A stretch of 64,000 bases of DNA from Bombyx mori (GCF_030269925.1 NC_085130.1:7266501-7330500); one strand, 5' to 3'; counted from the stretch's first letter, positions 44,151 through 54,737 are shown. Notes: generated by a model from the sequence alone, not told the origin. Made by a program: numbers and translations.

Positions 44151-44494
44151 TATTATTATTAATATTTTGGTTTAAAAAAAGAGTAAGAATTTTTTCAAGT
44201 AAACCGTGCAAAACTTGTGATGCACGAATAAACACGCCAAAAAACATAACAACAACCGTATTATCTATCCCAAGTACAAAAGAGTCAGACGTCCTTTGGC
44301 GCATTGAACTCGAACATACGCTTCGGATAACATTGCACCGGCTTCGATGCGAGTTTATTTTCAGTTTTCTGCCGAAATAACAAGGTCGGGCGAATTTTAA
44401 CGTTTTCCTAGTAGGTATGCTAATAACAAATTCATTAAACAAACAGCGTATTATTACGTACTTAACAAATGTTTAATTTAACAATTGTTTTGAA

Positions 44495-44930
44495 GTCGTC
44501 GTGGCCTAAAGGATAAGACGTTCGGTGCATTCGTGTGTAGCGATGCACCGGTGTTCAAATCCCGCAGGCGGGTACCAATTTTTCTAATGAAATACGTACT
44601 TAACAAATGTTCACGATTGACTTCCACGGTGAAGGAATAAGGTCGTGTAATAAAAATCGAACCCGCAAAATTATATATTGCGTAATTACTGGTGGTAGGG
44701 CCTCTTGTGAGTCCGCACGGGTAGGTACTACCAACTCTGACTATTTCTGCCGTGAAGCAGTAATGCGTTTCGGTTTAAAGGGCGGGGCAGCCGTTTTAAC
44801 TATACTGAGACCTTAGAACTGATATCTCAAGGTGGGTGGCGCATTTACGTCGTAGATGTCTATGGGCTCCAGTAACCACTTAACAACCAGGTGGACTGTG
44901 AGCTCGTTCATCCATCTAAGCAATTTTTTT
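44495..44930 (+). repeat. Bm1 SINE, full length
   Basis: Starts GTCGTCGTGGCCTAAAGG; the A- and B-boxes are intact. The tail is short and T-rich (CAATTTTTTTAAATT) instead of poly-A. Confidence 0.9.
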
Positions 44931-45260
44931 AAATTATAAATATATATATTATGTATAAAGGTAAAACGCTGTTACCAACAGGATAAAAGTGTCGATACAT
45001 TTTTCCTGAATTATTATATCTCTGGGTTTCTAGTAGGGTTGTCAGCAGCCGCGATTCCGATACGGTGGTAGATACGTTCACAAGTCCTAGAATTCACCCT
45101 CGTGCTTTTGTTCCGAGGCAAGGTCAGCGCTACCATCGTAAACTGTACAGTATGAAGAACAATGAAGAATCTTTAAAAACAAAACGTTTTTAACGTTTTT
45201 GTTCCTACTAAGACTCAAAGATTGATTGGAACTGTAATAAGGCATCGTCGAATTAGCTCG

Positions 45261-45510
45261 TCTATACTAATACATAAATCTACAGTGTTTTTTACGGATG
45301 TTCCGTTATAACTACTGAACCATGCATCCGATTGACTTGAAACTTGGTATCCATGTAGAGAATACATGTACTTAATGGATAGGCTAATATTTATATGAGT
45401 ATTGAACGCTGTACACCAATTGCGGGGGCGTTAATGATGAGAATCTTTGTGGGGGTGAGAATTCATAATGTTAATTTTAAATGCCCAACGAAGCGGATAG
45501 ATACAGCTAG
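45261..45510 (+). mobile_element. Helitron D, non-autonomous
   Basis: Starts TCTATACTAATACATAAATC and ends ATACAGCTAG; exactly 250 bp. The next base, T, is followed directly by a Helitron C, giving a head-to-tail pair. Confidence 0.75.
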
Positions 45511-45512
45511 TC

Positions 45513-45755
45513 TCTATATATAAAAATGAATTTCTGTTCGTTAGTATCGCTAAAACTCGAGAGCGGCTGAACCGATTTGGCTAATTTTGGTCTTGAATTA
45601 TTTGTGAAAGTCTAGAGAAGGTTTAAAAGGTAGATAAATATGAAAATGCTCGGAATTAAATAAAAATAACAATTTTGTTTTTCTTTTGATGTGTCCCCCC
45701 CCGTCGGATATTTATTTATCGATTGAGGCACTACGAAGTCTGCCGGGTAAGCTAG
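45513..45755 (+). mobile_element. Helitron C, non-autonomous
   Basis: TCTATATATAAAAATGAA ... AAGCTAG followed by T. It directly follows Helitron D, with its first TC overlapping or lying 2 bp after the D target base. Confidence 0.75.
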
Positions 45756-45993
45756 TTCTTAATAAAATTATTCACTCACTGAAATAATAAATAGGGGTAA
45801 CAAAAAAATATGCTATCTCTTCTGATGCTCCCCAAAAGTTTGATTGTCAATGAAACTCAGATTTATCTTTAACATGACATGTAGGTCACCGGTCTCCTAC
45901 GTGTGACGCGCTGAAGTAATTATATCGATGTTACTCTTCGATTAATGCTAAAAAATAACAAAAAAATAACATTGCTCGTCCGTGGTCGTGAGG

Positions 45994-46147
45994 TTTTTTT
46001 TTTTTATTGATTAGATGGGTGGAGGACCTCACAGCCCACCTGGTGTTGAGTGGTCACTGGAGCCGAACGACATTTATGACGTAAATGCGCCACCCACCTT
46101 GAGATAAGTTCTAAAGTCTCAGTATAGTTACAACGGCAAGAGGTCCT
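45994..46147 (-). repeat. Bm1 SINE, internally deleted, head-to-head with next copy
   Basis: Poly-T to gttacaacggc, then a jump to AAGAGGTCCTGGC. The 5' end faces the 5' end of the plus-strand copy only 4 bp away. Confidence 0.85.
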
Positions 46148-46151
46148 GGCC

Positions 46152-46383
46152 ACTGGTGGTAGGACCTCTCGTGAGTCCGCACGGGTAGGTACCACCACCC
46201 CGCCTATTTCTGCCGTGAAGCAGTAATGCGTTTCGGTTTGAAGTGTGGGGTAGCCGTTGTAACTATACTGAGACCTTAGAACTTATATCTCAAGGTGGGT
46301 GGCGCATTTACATTGGAGATGTCTATGGGCTCCAGTAACCACTTAACACCAGGTGGGCTGTGAGCTCGTCCACACATCTAACT
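46152..46383 (+). repeat. Bm1 SINE, short class
   Basis: Starts ACTGGTGGTAGG and ends at CACATCTAACT without a poly-A tail. Confidence 0.88.
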
Positions 46384-46775
46384 GCAAAACGAATTAAACA
46401 AACGCGATATGTAACAGTAAAAATGTATTAATTATACAAACGAAACACATCTTCGGAGTAAATGTGAGCGAAATGTAAGCGCTTGTGTTTGCCCGTCCTC
46501 AAATGAAAATAGAATTCGTGACCTTCGTCATAAAGACACGACAATCTTGCATAGTTTCTGTCTGGTTCGTTCGTATTGTGTATTAATTTTGCGAGATTTT
46601 CCCTTTACCACGATTAAAACAAATTTATTCGCGTTGTCCGTCGTCGACCACGGTCATTCTCTCCGGAAATAATGCAATAATTATTTAAATTCAATCTATT
46701 CAAAAGAAGAAAAAAAATCTGCTTCTCAAGAACACTTGAAGAATAACAATGTTTTTTTTTTTAGATTTATTTAAG

Positions 46776-47018
46776 TTTTTTTTTTGATTGCTTAGATGAG
46801 CGGCTGAGTTCACAGCCCACCTGGTGTTAAGTGGTTACTGGAGCCCATAGAAATTTACAACGCAAATCCGCCTCCCACCTCGAGATACAAGTTCTAAAGT
46901 CTCAGTATAGTTACAACGGCTGCCCGTTCAAGCCGAAACGCATTACTGCTTCACGGCAGAAATAGGCGGGGCGGTGGTACCTACCCGTGCCGACTCACAT
47001 GAGGTCCTACCACCAGTA
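46776..47018 (-). repeat. Bm1 SINE, short class
   Basis: Poly-T, GATTGCTTAGATGAGC to GAGGTCCTACCACCAGTA. Confidence 0.9.
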
Positions 47019-47394
47019 ATAAGTAAATAAAGATTATGACCAACGTTTAACTGTATGAATAGTAAGGTTCTTATATCGAAAACATTGGGCCAACGTTTAC
47101 TAATACGATAATGTTGGCGCTAAAAAACCCAATATACGTTATGCCTATTATTACATTTTTAAATTTTCTTCCAAGACCAAGCCAACAAACATTCCACCGA
47201 ATATAGTACGCGACGGATTTCCAACATTCCGAATGAGGCCGCAAAATGGTTGTTGGCCGCCAATAATTTCCCATAACATCATTGTTTGACGCCGGAAAGA
47301 AAATCATCGCGTTCACGCATTCTCCTATGTTTATTTCTTTTTATTTCTTCATACGTTTCAGAGGTATATGCGATAACTTTGTACTGAATACGCG
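47019..47394. other. Unassigned intron DNA
   Basis: No gene or repeat recognised. Confidence 0.35.
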
Positions 47395-47638
47395 TTTTTT
47401 TTTTATTGCTTAGATGTGTGGACTAGCTCGCAGCCCACCTGGTGTTAGGTGGTCACTGAAGCCCATAGACATCTACAACGTAAATGCGCCACACACCTTG
47501 AGATATAAGTTCTAAGGTCTCAGTATAGTTACAACGGCTGCCCACCCTTCAAACCGAAACGCATTACTGCTTCACGGCAGAAATAGGCGGAGCGGTGGTA
47601 CCTACCCGCGCGGACTCACAAGAGGTCCTACCACCGGT
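47395..47638 (-). repeat. Bm1 SINE, short class
   Basis: Poly-T, TTGCTTAGATGTGTGG to GAGGTCCTACCACCGGTA. A 5-bp AATAC may flank it as a weak target duplication. Confidence 0.9.
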
Positions 47639-47945
47639 AATACCAAGTAGTAATGTGTCGGCTGAAATTAGCCTATCAATGCAATAGTAAGGTTGCATGC
47701 AGTTACACTGTATCGAGTTATGACAAAGTGTAAGTCAGTCGCACATAACTCGTCATGAAATATAGTCGCATTTAATAATAACCTCGTAAACCAGTGTTCA
47801 GCAACATTAATACAGTAATAATAGTCTAATAATAAATATATAAATAAATAGCGCCTATATCTCAACTTATCTATATCTGAACTTACTCTGATATACAAAA
47901 CATAATAACCAAAACATACACTAAAAGTAATATACGGTCTAGTTA

Positions 47946-48359
47946 TCTATATATTAATACGTGAAGTGAAAAACTTTGTATCCCTTTTTACGAAAATTGC
48001 GCGGACGGAGGAGTATGAAATTTCCCACACTTATAGAGAATATAGAGAAGAAGTGCACAATGCTAATATTTTTTTTAAATAATGCATAAAAGCTACATTA
48101 ATTCAATAAAGAAAACATTACACACACTACGTACCATGTATTTGACGCACACACGCATGAATACTATTTACTGTCAAACTTTTGTTCTTGACGTATATTG
48201 TCAAATTGAGATTAAGTATTGTTTGTCTTTGTTAATATTTTTTATAGTGTAGTCTTGGCGAAATTAGTGATTATAGAAGTATAAAATACAATCATAATAG
48301 TGTACAAACTTACAATTCCAATTAATTATAGTCGAATTTCGACTACTGCGGACCTCTAG
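47946..48359 (+). mobile_element. Helitron A, non-autonomous
   Basis: Plus-strand copy: TCTATATATTAATACGTGAA to GCGGACCTCTAG between A and T, with GTCGAATTTCGAC as the 3' hairpin. 414 bp. Confidence 0.8.
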
Positions 48360-48471
48360 TGTTAGTAAATTGGTAAATGGTTTTTTTAAAAGGCGTTATG
48401 TTTCATTTTCCTATGCTAGCTTTCACAACACTTGAATGATTAATAAGCAACCGAAACATTTAGGAACTTTA

Positions 48472-48617
48472 TTTTTATGATTGCGGGATTACTGGAGGCC
48501 CGGAAGCCTTTCTAGTTTCACCAGGATAGGTAGGAGAGCAAGGGCTCAGCCAGAAGGGGCGGGATTTGCTAACAGCTACCCGAGCGCCTCCAAAAAAGGC
48601 CTAACAACTCAAGAGTA
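48472..48617 (-). repeat. Tail B, 3' part, head-to-head with tail A
   Basis: ATTTTTATGATTGCGGGATT to AACAACTCAAGAGTA. It stops at the junction with the plus-strand tail A. Confidence 0.8.
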
Positions 48618-48802
48618 CTGAGTTTCTCGTCGGATCTTCTCAGTGGGTCGCGTTTCCGATCCGGTGGTAGATTCTGCGAAGCACTGCTCATTTTAGGGCC
48701 AGTGTTAGCAACACACTCGGTTTGAGCCCCGTGAGCTCACCTACTAGTTAAGGCTACGCTGAAATGGTCTCTCAAGGCTATCAGCATAGGTAGGAAAAAA
48801 AA
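48618..48802 (+). repeat. Tail A, hairpin-truncated
   Basis: Starts CTGAGTTTCTCGTCGG within the hairpin arm and ends TAGGTAGGAAAAAAAA. Confidence 0.85.
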
Positions 48803-49192
48803 GAGGCTCAAGTCGAACGAAGGTATAAATGACCGAGATATTTTGTGTAAATTGAAACAAATGATTAAGTACCCACAAAGGGTACTTTAGCTCTTAAAGT
48901 CGCGACCGACAATACTAAGATTTTATTAGTGAGCATTATTTCGAGGCGGAAGTGTATATTGTAATGAAACCCACACGAACATATCGCCTTCGACACATAA
49001 ACAATGTACATAACGTAAACACGTGTTACTAACATGGCCTACTTTGTGGGAACGATACTACAAACAAAATGCTCTGAAGTAAGATCCATTACATGTGAAC
49101 TGCATTCGATTGGTCTATATAAACTAACTGGTTAGTGTTAGCGGCTCAGTTCGCTGCACACACCAAATGGCAATGTCAATGGTATTGTCCGA
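48803..49192. other. Unassigned intron DNA
   Basis: No gene or repeat recognised. Confidence 0.35.
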
Positions 49193-49423
49193 TGGTTGGA
49201 CGAGCTCACAGCCCACCTGGTGTTAAGTGGTTACTGGAGCCCATAGACATCTACGACGTAAATGCGCCACCCACCTTGAGATATAAGTTCTAAGGTCTCA
49301 AGTATAGTTACAACGGCTGCCCCACCCTTCAAACCGAAACGCATTACTGCTTCACGGCAGAAATAGGCAGAGTGGTGGTACCTAGCCGCGCGGACACACA
49401 AGAGGTCCTACCACCAGTAGTAA
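49193..49423 (-). repeat. Bm1 SINE, short class
   Basis: TTGTCCGATGGTTGGACG to GAGGTCCTACCACCAGTA. The usual poly-T is absent at its 3' side. Confidence 0.88.
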
Positions 49424-49589
49424 TAAGTGATTATGCACATACTAATTCTTGCAACGTAATCCACGGTGCGAATCGGAAAACAAATAAATCCCAATCGAAG
49501 ATATACGTAAATAACGATTTATATTGACGCCCTTGTTGTTAATCTAAGTTTATTCTTATTTGAAGTCTGTTAAGAATGTCACAATAGAT

Positions 49590-49852
49590 ACGTGCTTAAG
49601 ACACGATTTGCCCGGTCATCGTTCTCGTCGATCCCGTCGCTTGCGGCGAGTAAATTAACCCACAAACACAGCCCACTGAGCTTCTCGCCGGATCTTCTCA
49701 GTGGGTCGCCTTTCCGATTCGGTGGTAGATTCTGCGAAGTACAATTCTTGCTAGGGTTCGTGTTAGCAGCATCGTCAGGTTTGAGCCCCGTGAGCTTACC
49801 TACTAGCCCGGTGACGGTGTCTCGAGATCATCAGCTTAGGTAGGAAAAAAAA
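49590..49852 (+). repeat. Tail A, extended copy
   Basis: Upstream gtcatcgttctcgtcg and taaattaacccac blocks, hairpin from 49671 and end TTAGGTAGGAAAAAAAA. Confidence 0.85.
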
Positions 49853-50287
49853 TTAAAATGTCGTAAGCGAGATTCAGGCATCTGTCAAATATCTTGCGAT
49901 TGTATGTATTTATTTAGATACACCTTTTTTTTAACGCTGCGGAATCCGTTTACTGATACCCGGTCGCGGGGGTAACAGATCGGGTTATGTCGGACTCTGG
50001 CGCCTCCAGAGAAGAAGAAGACCGCACCAAAGACCAAAAGCGGCACAAAACCGTTTTGTCCGCAAATTCGTTCATGGCAGTTGGGTGTTTGGCGTTTCGA
50101 TGCGTGCAGTGTCATCCACATTGCGTTGTTTAACACCACTTGTACCAATAGACCGTTAATTCATCGACATCCATTACAAAAACTGTAATATATTCATGAG
50201 TCATTACGTTCTCTTTAAGAGAAAGAATCCTTAGTAAAATTTTGAAAATTTTATCACAAATTTTGATAAGTCCATTATTTGTTTCAG
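49853..50287. other. Intron DNA before exon 3
   Basis: No repeat recognised. It includes the polypyrimidine-poor acceptor region of intron 2 (GTCCATTATTTGTTTCAG). Confidence 0.4.
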
Positions 50288-50421
50288 CTTACGGCAAAGT
50301 GTTCCTAGTTAGAAAAAGATGCGGCATCGACGAGGGAAAGTTATACGCAATGAAGGTTTTAAAGAAAGCATCTATTGTACAGAAATTAAAGACTGCCGAA
50401 CACACCAGGACTGAGAGACAG
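50288..50421 (+). CDS. JIL-1: JIL-1/MSK-type kinase, exon 3 (N-lobe, ATP-binding lysine)
   Basis: A 134-bp exon with acceptor TTTGTTTCAG and donor CAGGTAACA. It completes the split Ala codon and reads AYGKVFLVRKRCGIDEGKLY then AMKVLKKA ... TAEHTRTERQ (residues 169-213). Together with exon 2 it forms the glycine-rich loop GTGAYG (166-171). Lys191 in AMK is the beta-3 lysine that positions ATP phosphates, and Glu211 in TRTERQ is the alpha-C glutamate that pairs with it. The AEHTRTERQVLE signature is typical of the N-terminal AGC domain of MSK/JIL-1 kinases. The exon ends in phase 0 and joins exon 4 in frame. Confidence 0.95.
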
Positions 50422-50621
50422 GTAACAATGTTGTTTCGTTTGAATAGAACGTGCCGGTAGTCTAGTCTAGTAGATGAGATGTTCATAGTTAAATAATAAA
50501 AAATACTTTACTAACTTCAAAAAAAAGAAGAATTACACACAGTCCGGCCAATGATTGACCTCCCAGTTAAAGTATGAATATATTCTTCGGTTTCCGCGAG
50601 TCGTAAATACAATTAAAACAA

Positions 50622-50772
50622 TTTCTTTATTTATTGCTTAGTTTGGTGGACGATCTCACAGCTCACCGGGGTGTTAAGTGGTTACTGGAGTCCATAGACA
50701 TTAACAACGTAAATACCCCGCCACCCACTTTGAGATAGGGGTTCTAAGGCCTCAGTATAGTGTTATAGTTAC
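50622..50772 (-). repeat. Bm1 SINE, 3' part, head-to-head with tail A
   Basis: TTTCTTTATTTATTGCTTAG to agtatagtgttatagttacc, then an abrupt switch to plus-strand tail A. Confidence 0.8.
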
Positions 50773-50882
50773 CCTGCTCTTGCTAGGGCTAGTGTTAGCA
50801 AATTCTCTAAGCTGAGCCCCGTGAGCTTACCTACACGTCTGGTGAAGCTAACCTCTCGAGGTTACTAGCATGAATCGGCAAC
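50773..50882 (+). repeat. Tail A, 3' part
   Basis: CTGCTCTTGCTAGGGCTAGT to CTCGAGGTTACTAGCATGAA. Its 5' end abuts the minus-strand Bm1. Confidence 0.8.
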
Positions 50883-51144
50883 AAAATAACCATTACCCTT
50901 CCTCTTTATCAGGGGTCGATATGTCTCGTAATTTTAATCTAGTCTCTTAATCTTCTATTCATAGCTATTTTCACTCATAATGTTCACATATGTATGTAAG
51001 CCATAAAAAAAGCTGGTGGTGTATAATGACCGTCCTTGACGTGCGTCAGTAGTGCCAGGGGCACAACTACGCAGCTGCCGATCCTTTAGTCCTCACCACA
51101 AACTTCGTTAATTGTATCTTAATGGCATATTTCTTATTCTACAG

Positions 51145-51229
51145 GTCCTGGAGGCTGTAAGGGAGTGTCCATTCCTAGTCACGCTTCATTACGCTTTCCA
51201 AACGGACGCGAAACTTCATTTAATACTTG
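51145..51229 (+). CDS. JIL-1: JIL-1/MSK-type kinase, exon 4 (alpha-C to beta-5)
   Basis: An 85-bp exon with acceptor ATTCTACAG and donor TTGGTAAGT. It reads VLEAVRECPFLVTLHYAFQT then DAKLHLIL (residues 214-241) plus the first base of the next codon. This covers the end of helix alpha-C, beta-4 and beta-5, reaching the hinge. The PFLVTLHYAFQT.AKLHLIL segment is highly characteristic of MSK kinases. The next codon begins with G, consistent with the Asp expected at the hinge. No downstream exon was found before 64000, so the C-lobe, the linker and the second CaMK-like kinase domain must lie outside the window. The activation loop cannot be assessed. Confidence 0.95.
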
Positions 51230-51351
51230 GTAAGTTATATTTTTATGAAACCACATATTTATTCGGTTTTCATTTTCGTTTTGTACCTACTCATATTTGC
51301 TTCTTTTTTTCCTACCTAAGCTGATAGTCTAGAGATCATATCAGCGTAAAC

Positions 51352-51801
51352 TTTTTTTTATTTTTTTTTATTGCTTAGATGGGTGGACGAGCTCACAGCC
51401 CACCTGGTGTTAAGTGGTTACTGGAGCCCATAGACATCCACAACGTAAATGCGCCACCCACCTTGAGATACAAGTTCTAAGGTCTCAAGTATAGTAACGA
51501 CGGCTGCCCCGCCCTTCAAACCGAAACGCATTACTGCTTCACGGCAGAAATAGGCAGGCTGGTGGTACCCACCCGCGCGGACTCACAAGAGGTCCCACCA
51601 CCAGTAATTACGTAAATTATAATTTTGCGGGTTTCATTTTTATTACACGATGTTATTCCTTCACCGTGGAAGTCAATCGTGAGCATTTGTTGAGTACGTA
51701 TTTCATTTAAAAAAATTGGTACCCGCCTGCGGGATTCGAACACCGGTGTATCGCTTCAACACGAATGCACCGGACGTCTTATCCGTTAGGCCACGACGAC
51801 T
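51352..51801 (-). repeat. Bm1 SINE, full length, flanked by long duplication
   Basis: 450 bp with poly-T and intact A- and B-boxes (B-box TGTTCGAATCC on the minus strand). It lies between two ~66-bp direct repeats (51285-51350, 51811-51877) consisting of intron sequence plus the start of a tail A copy. Confidence 0.92.
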
Positions 51802-51828
51802 ACATCATATTCCTACTCATATTTGCTT

Positions 51829-52143
51829 CTTTTTTTTTCTACCTAAGCTGATAGTCTAGAGATTATATCAGCGTAACCTTAACTAGTAGGTGAGCTCACG
51901 GTGCTCAAACTTGACGACGTTGCTAACACGAACCCTAGCAAGAGTCGTGCTTCGCAGAATCTACCACCGGATCGGAACCGCGACCCACTGAGAAGATCCG
52001 ACGAGAAACTCAGTGGGCTCTGTGGGGTTAATTTACTCGCCTAGGCCTTCGTCGCAAGCGACGGGTTCGACGAGAACGATGACCGGTGCTTGGAGTACCT
52101 AAAAGCACCGTTATTGGATCGGGAAGATCCGAAATAACGTGGC
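51829..52143 (-). repeat. Tail A, extended copy
   Basis: Poly-T, complete 3' end, hairpin, and ~150 bp upstream sequence to gatccgaaataacgtg. The first ~50 bp are duplicated at 51305-51350 on the other side of the Bm1. Confidence 0.88.
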
Positions 52144-52991
52144 ATATTTGTAATTCATCTCCCCCATTATAGCTCTCATTTATCGAAGAAGCACACACGT
52201 CTAAGTGTTGACAAATGTGCTTGTCAGAAAGCAGCAATAATGGTAAGGGATGGTCGATCTTCTGATCACTTACCCTTCTTTAAGTCTCATGAATGAAAAC
52301 AGTGGTTTAGCCACGTCTCTTGGATTAATATATGTATCATATGTGTGGGAAACGGAACGTTTAGAGTGAAAGGGATGAATGTATGAGGAGGAAAGAGACG
52401 GAAGGGAGATGATTAAGATGGCGATCGGGCATTAGGAGTGTGAACATTTTTTATGACGTGTGTTATCATATTGAATACTCAAAGTAAATACTTTGAACAA
52501 TCCCACATATATGTATAATGCAATGATAACATAACAATTGAGTTAACGATCACCGATGGCAACTAGATAATTGGCCACAAGGCCTTCCCGTCCATTTCCC
52601 TGTTTGTTTTGCTACCGAAGTTTTTACAATGATAATTATAGTCGAATAAGAAAAGAAAAAAAAACACAAATCGTTCTTGAAAAGTTTTCGTGTACTTTTG
52701 TAATATTGAAAAAAATATATTCGTACAATAATAATTTATCTTGTTCACAATTGTTGTACGTTTAAAGGTCATCAGAATGATTTTTCTTATAGTTGTTTTT
52801 GTAAATATGTTGTTTGTTGTTTTTTTTGAATCTACTGTTTTGCAAATGTATTCATTCAGTCAGCACTTATGTTTATTGGCAATTTATAATCATTTGTAAA
52901 TGTATACTTTGATCGGTTAATTCGAATTTAATAATTAATTCTAAATACGCTTTCCAAAAACACATGTATTTCACATATTTATTATAGCTTT
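52144..52991. other. Unassigned intron DNA
   Basis: No gene or repeat recognised. Confidence 0.35.
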
Positions 52992-53239
52992 TTACTGGTG
53001 GTAGGACCTCTTGTGAGTCCGCGCGGGTGGGTGCCACCACCCTGCCTATTTCTGCCGTGAAGCAGTAATGCGTTTCGGTTTGAAGGGTGGGGCAGCCGTT
53101 GTAACTAACTTGAGACCTTAGAACTTATATCTCAAGGTGGGTGGCGCATTTACGTTGTGGATGTCTATGGGCTTCAGTAACCACTTAACACCAGGTGGGC
53201 TGTGAGCTCGTCCACCCATCAAAGCAATAAAAAAAAAAA
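52992..53239 (+). repeat. Bm1 SINE, short class
   Basis: Starts TTACTGGTGGTAGGACC and ends AATAAAAAAAAAAA. Confidence 0.92.
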
Positions 53240-53371
53240 CTTCAATATATGTTACTTTCATTTTCATTATTACTCTTAAAATAAACATTAAATGTATATT
53301 AATATAATACCTAAGAGACCTATAAAAAATTCTGTGCGCCGGCTTTCTAAAAGTATCTTAGCGAGTGCCGA

Positions 53372-53567
53372 AAGGGAAAACCCCCTACCTATTCGCTGGT
53401 AGCCTAAGAGACTATTCCAGCTACGCCCGGACGCGCAGGTGAGCTCACGGGCTCAACCTGAGAGAATTTTCTAACACTAGCCCTAGCAAGAACAGTGCTT
53501 TGCAGAATCTACCATCGGATCGGAATCGCGACCCACTGAAAAGATCCGACGAGAAACTCAGTGGGCG
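53372..53567 (-). repeat. Tail A insertion with target duplication
   Basis: Flanked by the 7-bp GTGCCGA (53365-53371, 53568-53574). The sense strand starts CGCCCACTGAG, at the hairpin base. Confidence 0.85.
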
Positions 53568-53574
53568 GTGCCGA

Positions 53575-54039
53575 GTGAACGCACTCCAAGGGTCAGACAT
53601 CTAGAAATATAGGTTTGGTACAGATATTTGTCGAAATACGTTGAACGATCCAGCAGCTTAGATACTGAAAAAGGTCAACAGACAGATTTTTATCTTTTAT
53701 TCTGGTTGTTAATCCTGGAACCGCAACATGAATACTGAAATCTACGTTGTGACATTAGATGCGAATGTCTCTTCGTCTCTGCGCTCTTATAGCTGTTTAA
53801 TTCACAGGACAAATTTCTATTGTCTGAAGTCTGCCCATCTAAATGAACAGTTTTTAAAGGTAACAACAATATTGTTCTCTAAATAAATCACAACACTAGC
53901 CCCTACGTCTATTGTTAGCGATCAACTAATTGGCGATGATGTACTACATGTTTTAGTGCCAAATAAGCTAATATACAGCTCGTTGTATAAATTATCCTAT
54001 ATCCCAATATTTTAAAGATGCCGACGGTCTATTAAGGTT
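53575..54039. other. Unassigned intron DNA
   Basis: No gene or repeat recognised. Confidence 0.35.
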
Positions 54040-54135
54040 CGCGGGGATCCGCTGGATGCAAGCAGAACAGGACCGATCTTTGTGGCGAGGCTTGGCGAGG
54101 CCTATGTCCAACAGTGGACCTCTGTGGGCTGATAG
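54040..54135 (+). mobile_element. RTE-like LINE 3' end
   Basis: WMQAEQDRSLWRG continues, after a one-base frameshift, as LGEAYVQQWTSVG and a stop, closely matching the C-terminus encoded at 3056-3164. Confidence 0.7.
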
Positions 54136-54275
54136 AATAGAATAATAAAGCTTTATGTTTCTTAACAGTACTAGAGTGTGATTAAAGTGTTTTCGTTGAC
54201 TGGTACGAGAATCTCCGGAGACGAAATGTCTCATCCAAAATCTCAAATGCCTTTGTAATGAATTATATTTAATTA

Positions 54276-54490
54276 GCGACCCGCCCTCGCTTCGCTTCGG
54301 AAACTGTAATTTGTTATTGATTTGTCCACTATTTAATGGATGTTATAATACATATAAACCTTCCTCTTCAATCACTCTATCTATTAAAAAAACCACATCA
54401 AAATCAGTTGCGTAGTTTTAAAGATTTAAGCATACATAAGGACAGAGAAAGCGACTTTGTTTTATACTATGTAGTGATACTATTAAGGTA
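54276..54490 (-). mobile_element. Helitron-like element
   Basis: The plus strand begins TTAGCGACCCGCCCTCGCTT, the reverse of the Helitron B 3' end, but with CTAA in place of CTAG. The interior (caaagtcgctttctctgtcc on the minus strand) is a common lepidopteran Helitron segment. The 5' limit is uncertain. Confidence 0.55.
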
Positions 54491-54737
54491 TCGTTCAAAG
54501 ACCTGCCTTTCGGGCCCTATGAAATGTATTCGGTTTCCAAGGATATTCCAAAAGTGCCGTGTGAACGCACTTTGAGGGTAGAAACACAGGGTCAGAGGTC
54601 AGAGGTCACATTTAACCTTGATCGTTCTTCACCAGGACGTTCCCTTCGGGGTTAAGGACGTTCTCAAGTTCGCTTCGAAATGCCTCACTTTGAATAAACA
54701 GGGGTCTATACGTTAAGTAGGTAGAGAGGATATAAAT

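Larger units (their letters stand above)
20202..50287 (+). other. JIL-1 intron 2
   Basis: This intron is 30086 bp, with donor GTGAGT and acceptor TTGTTTCAG. It is phase 1 and splits the Ala codon of the glycine-rich loop (GTG-A-YG). The intron is filled with Bm1, tails A-C, Helitrons, LINE fragments and TIR elements. No gene nested inside it was recognised on either strand. Confidence 0.85.
50422..51144 (+). other. JIL-1 intron 3
   Basis: This intron is 723 bp, with donor GTAACA (slightly weak) and acceptor ATTCTACAG, phase 0. It contains the Bm1/tail A head-to-head pair at 50622-50882. It is by far the shortest intron seen here. Confidence 0.9.

Noticed and set aside
44143..44442. 99-codon minus-strand frame and overlapping plus-strand frame
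   Set aside because: Overlaps the end of repeat D and has no recognisable family.
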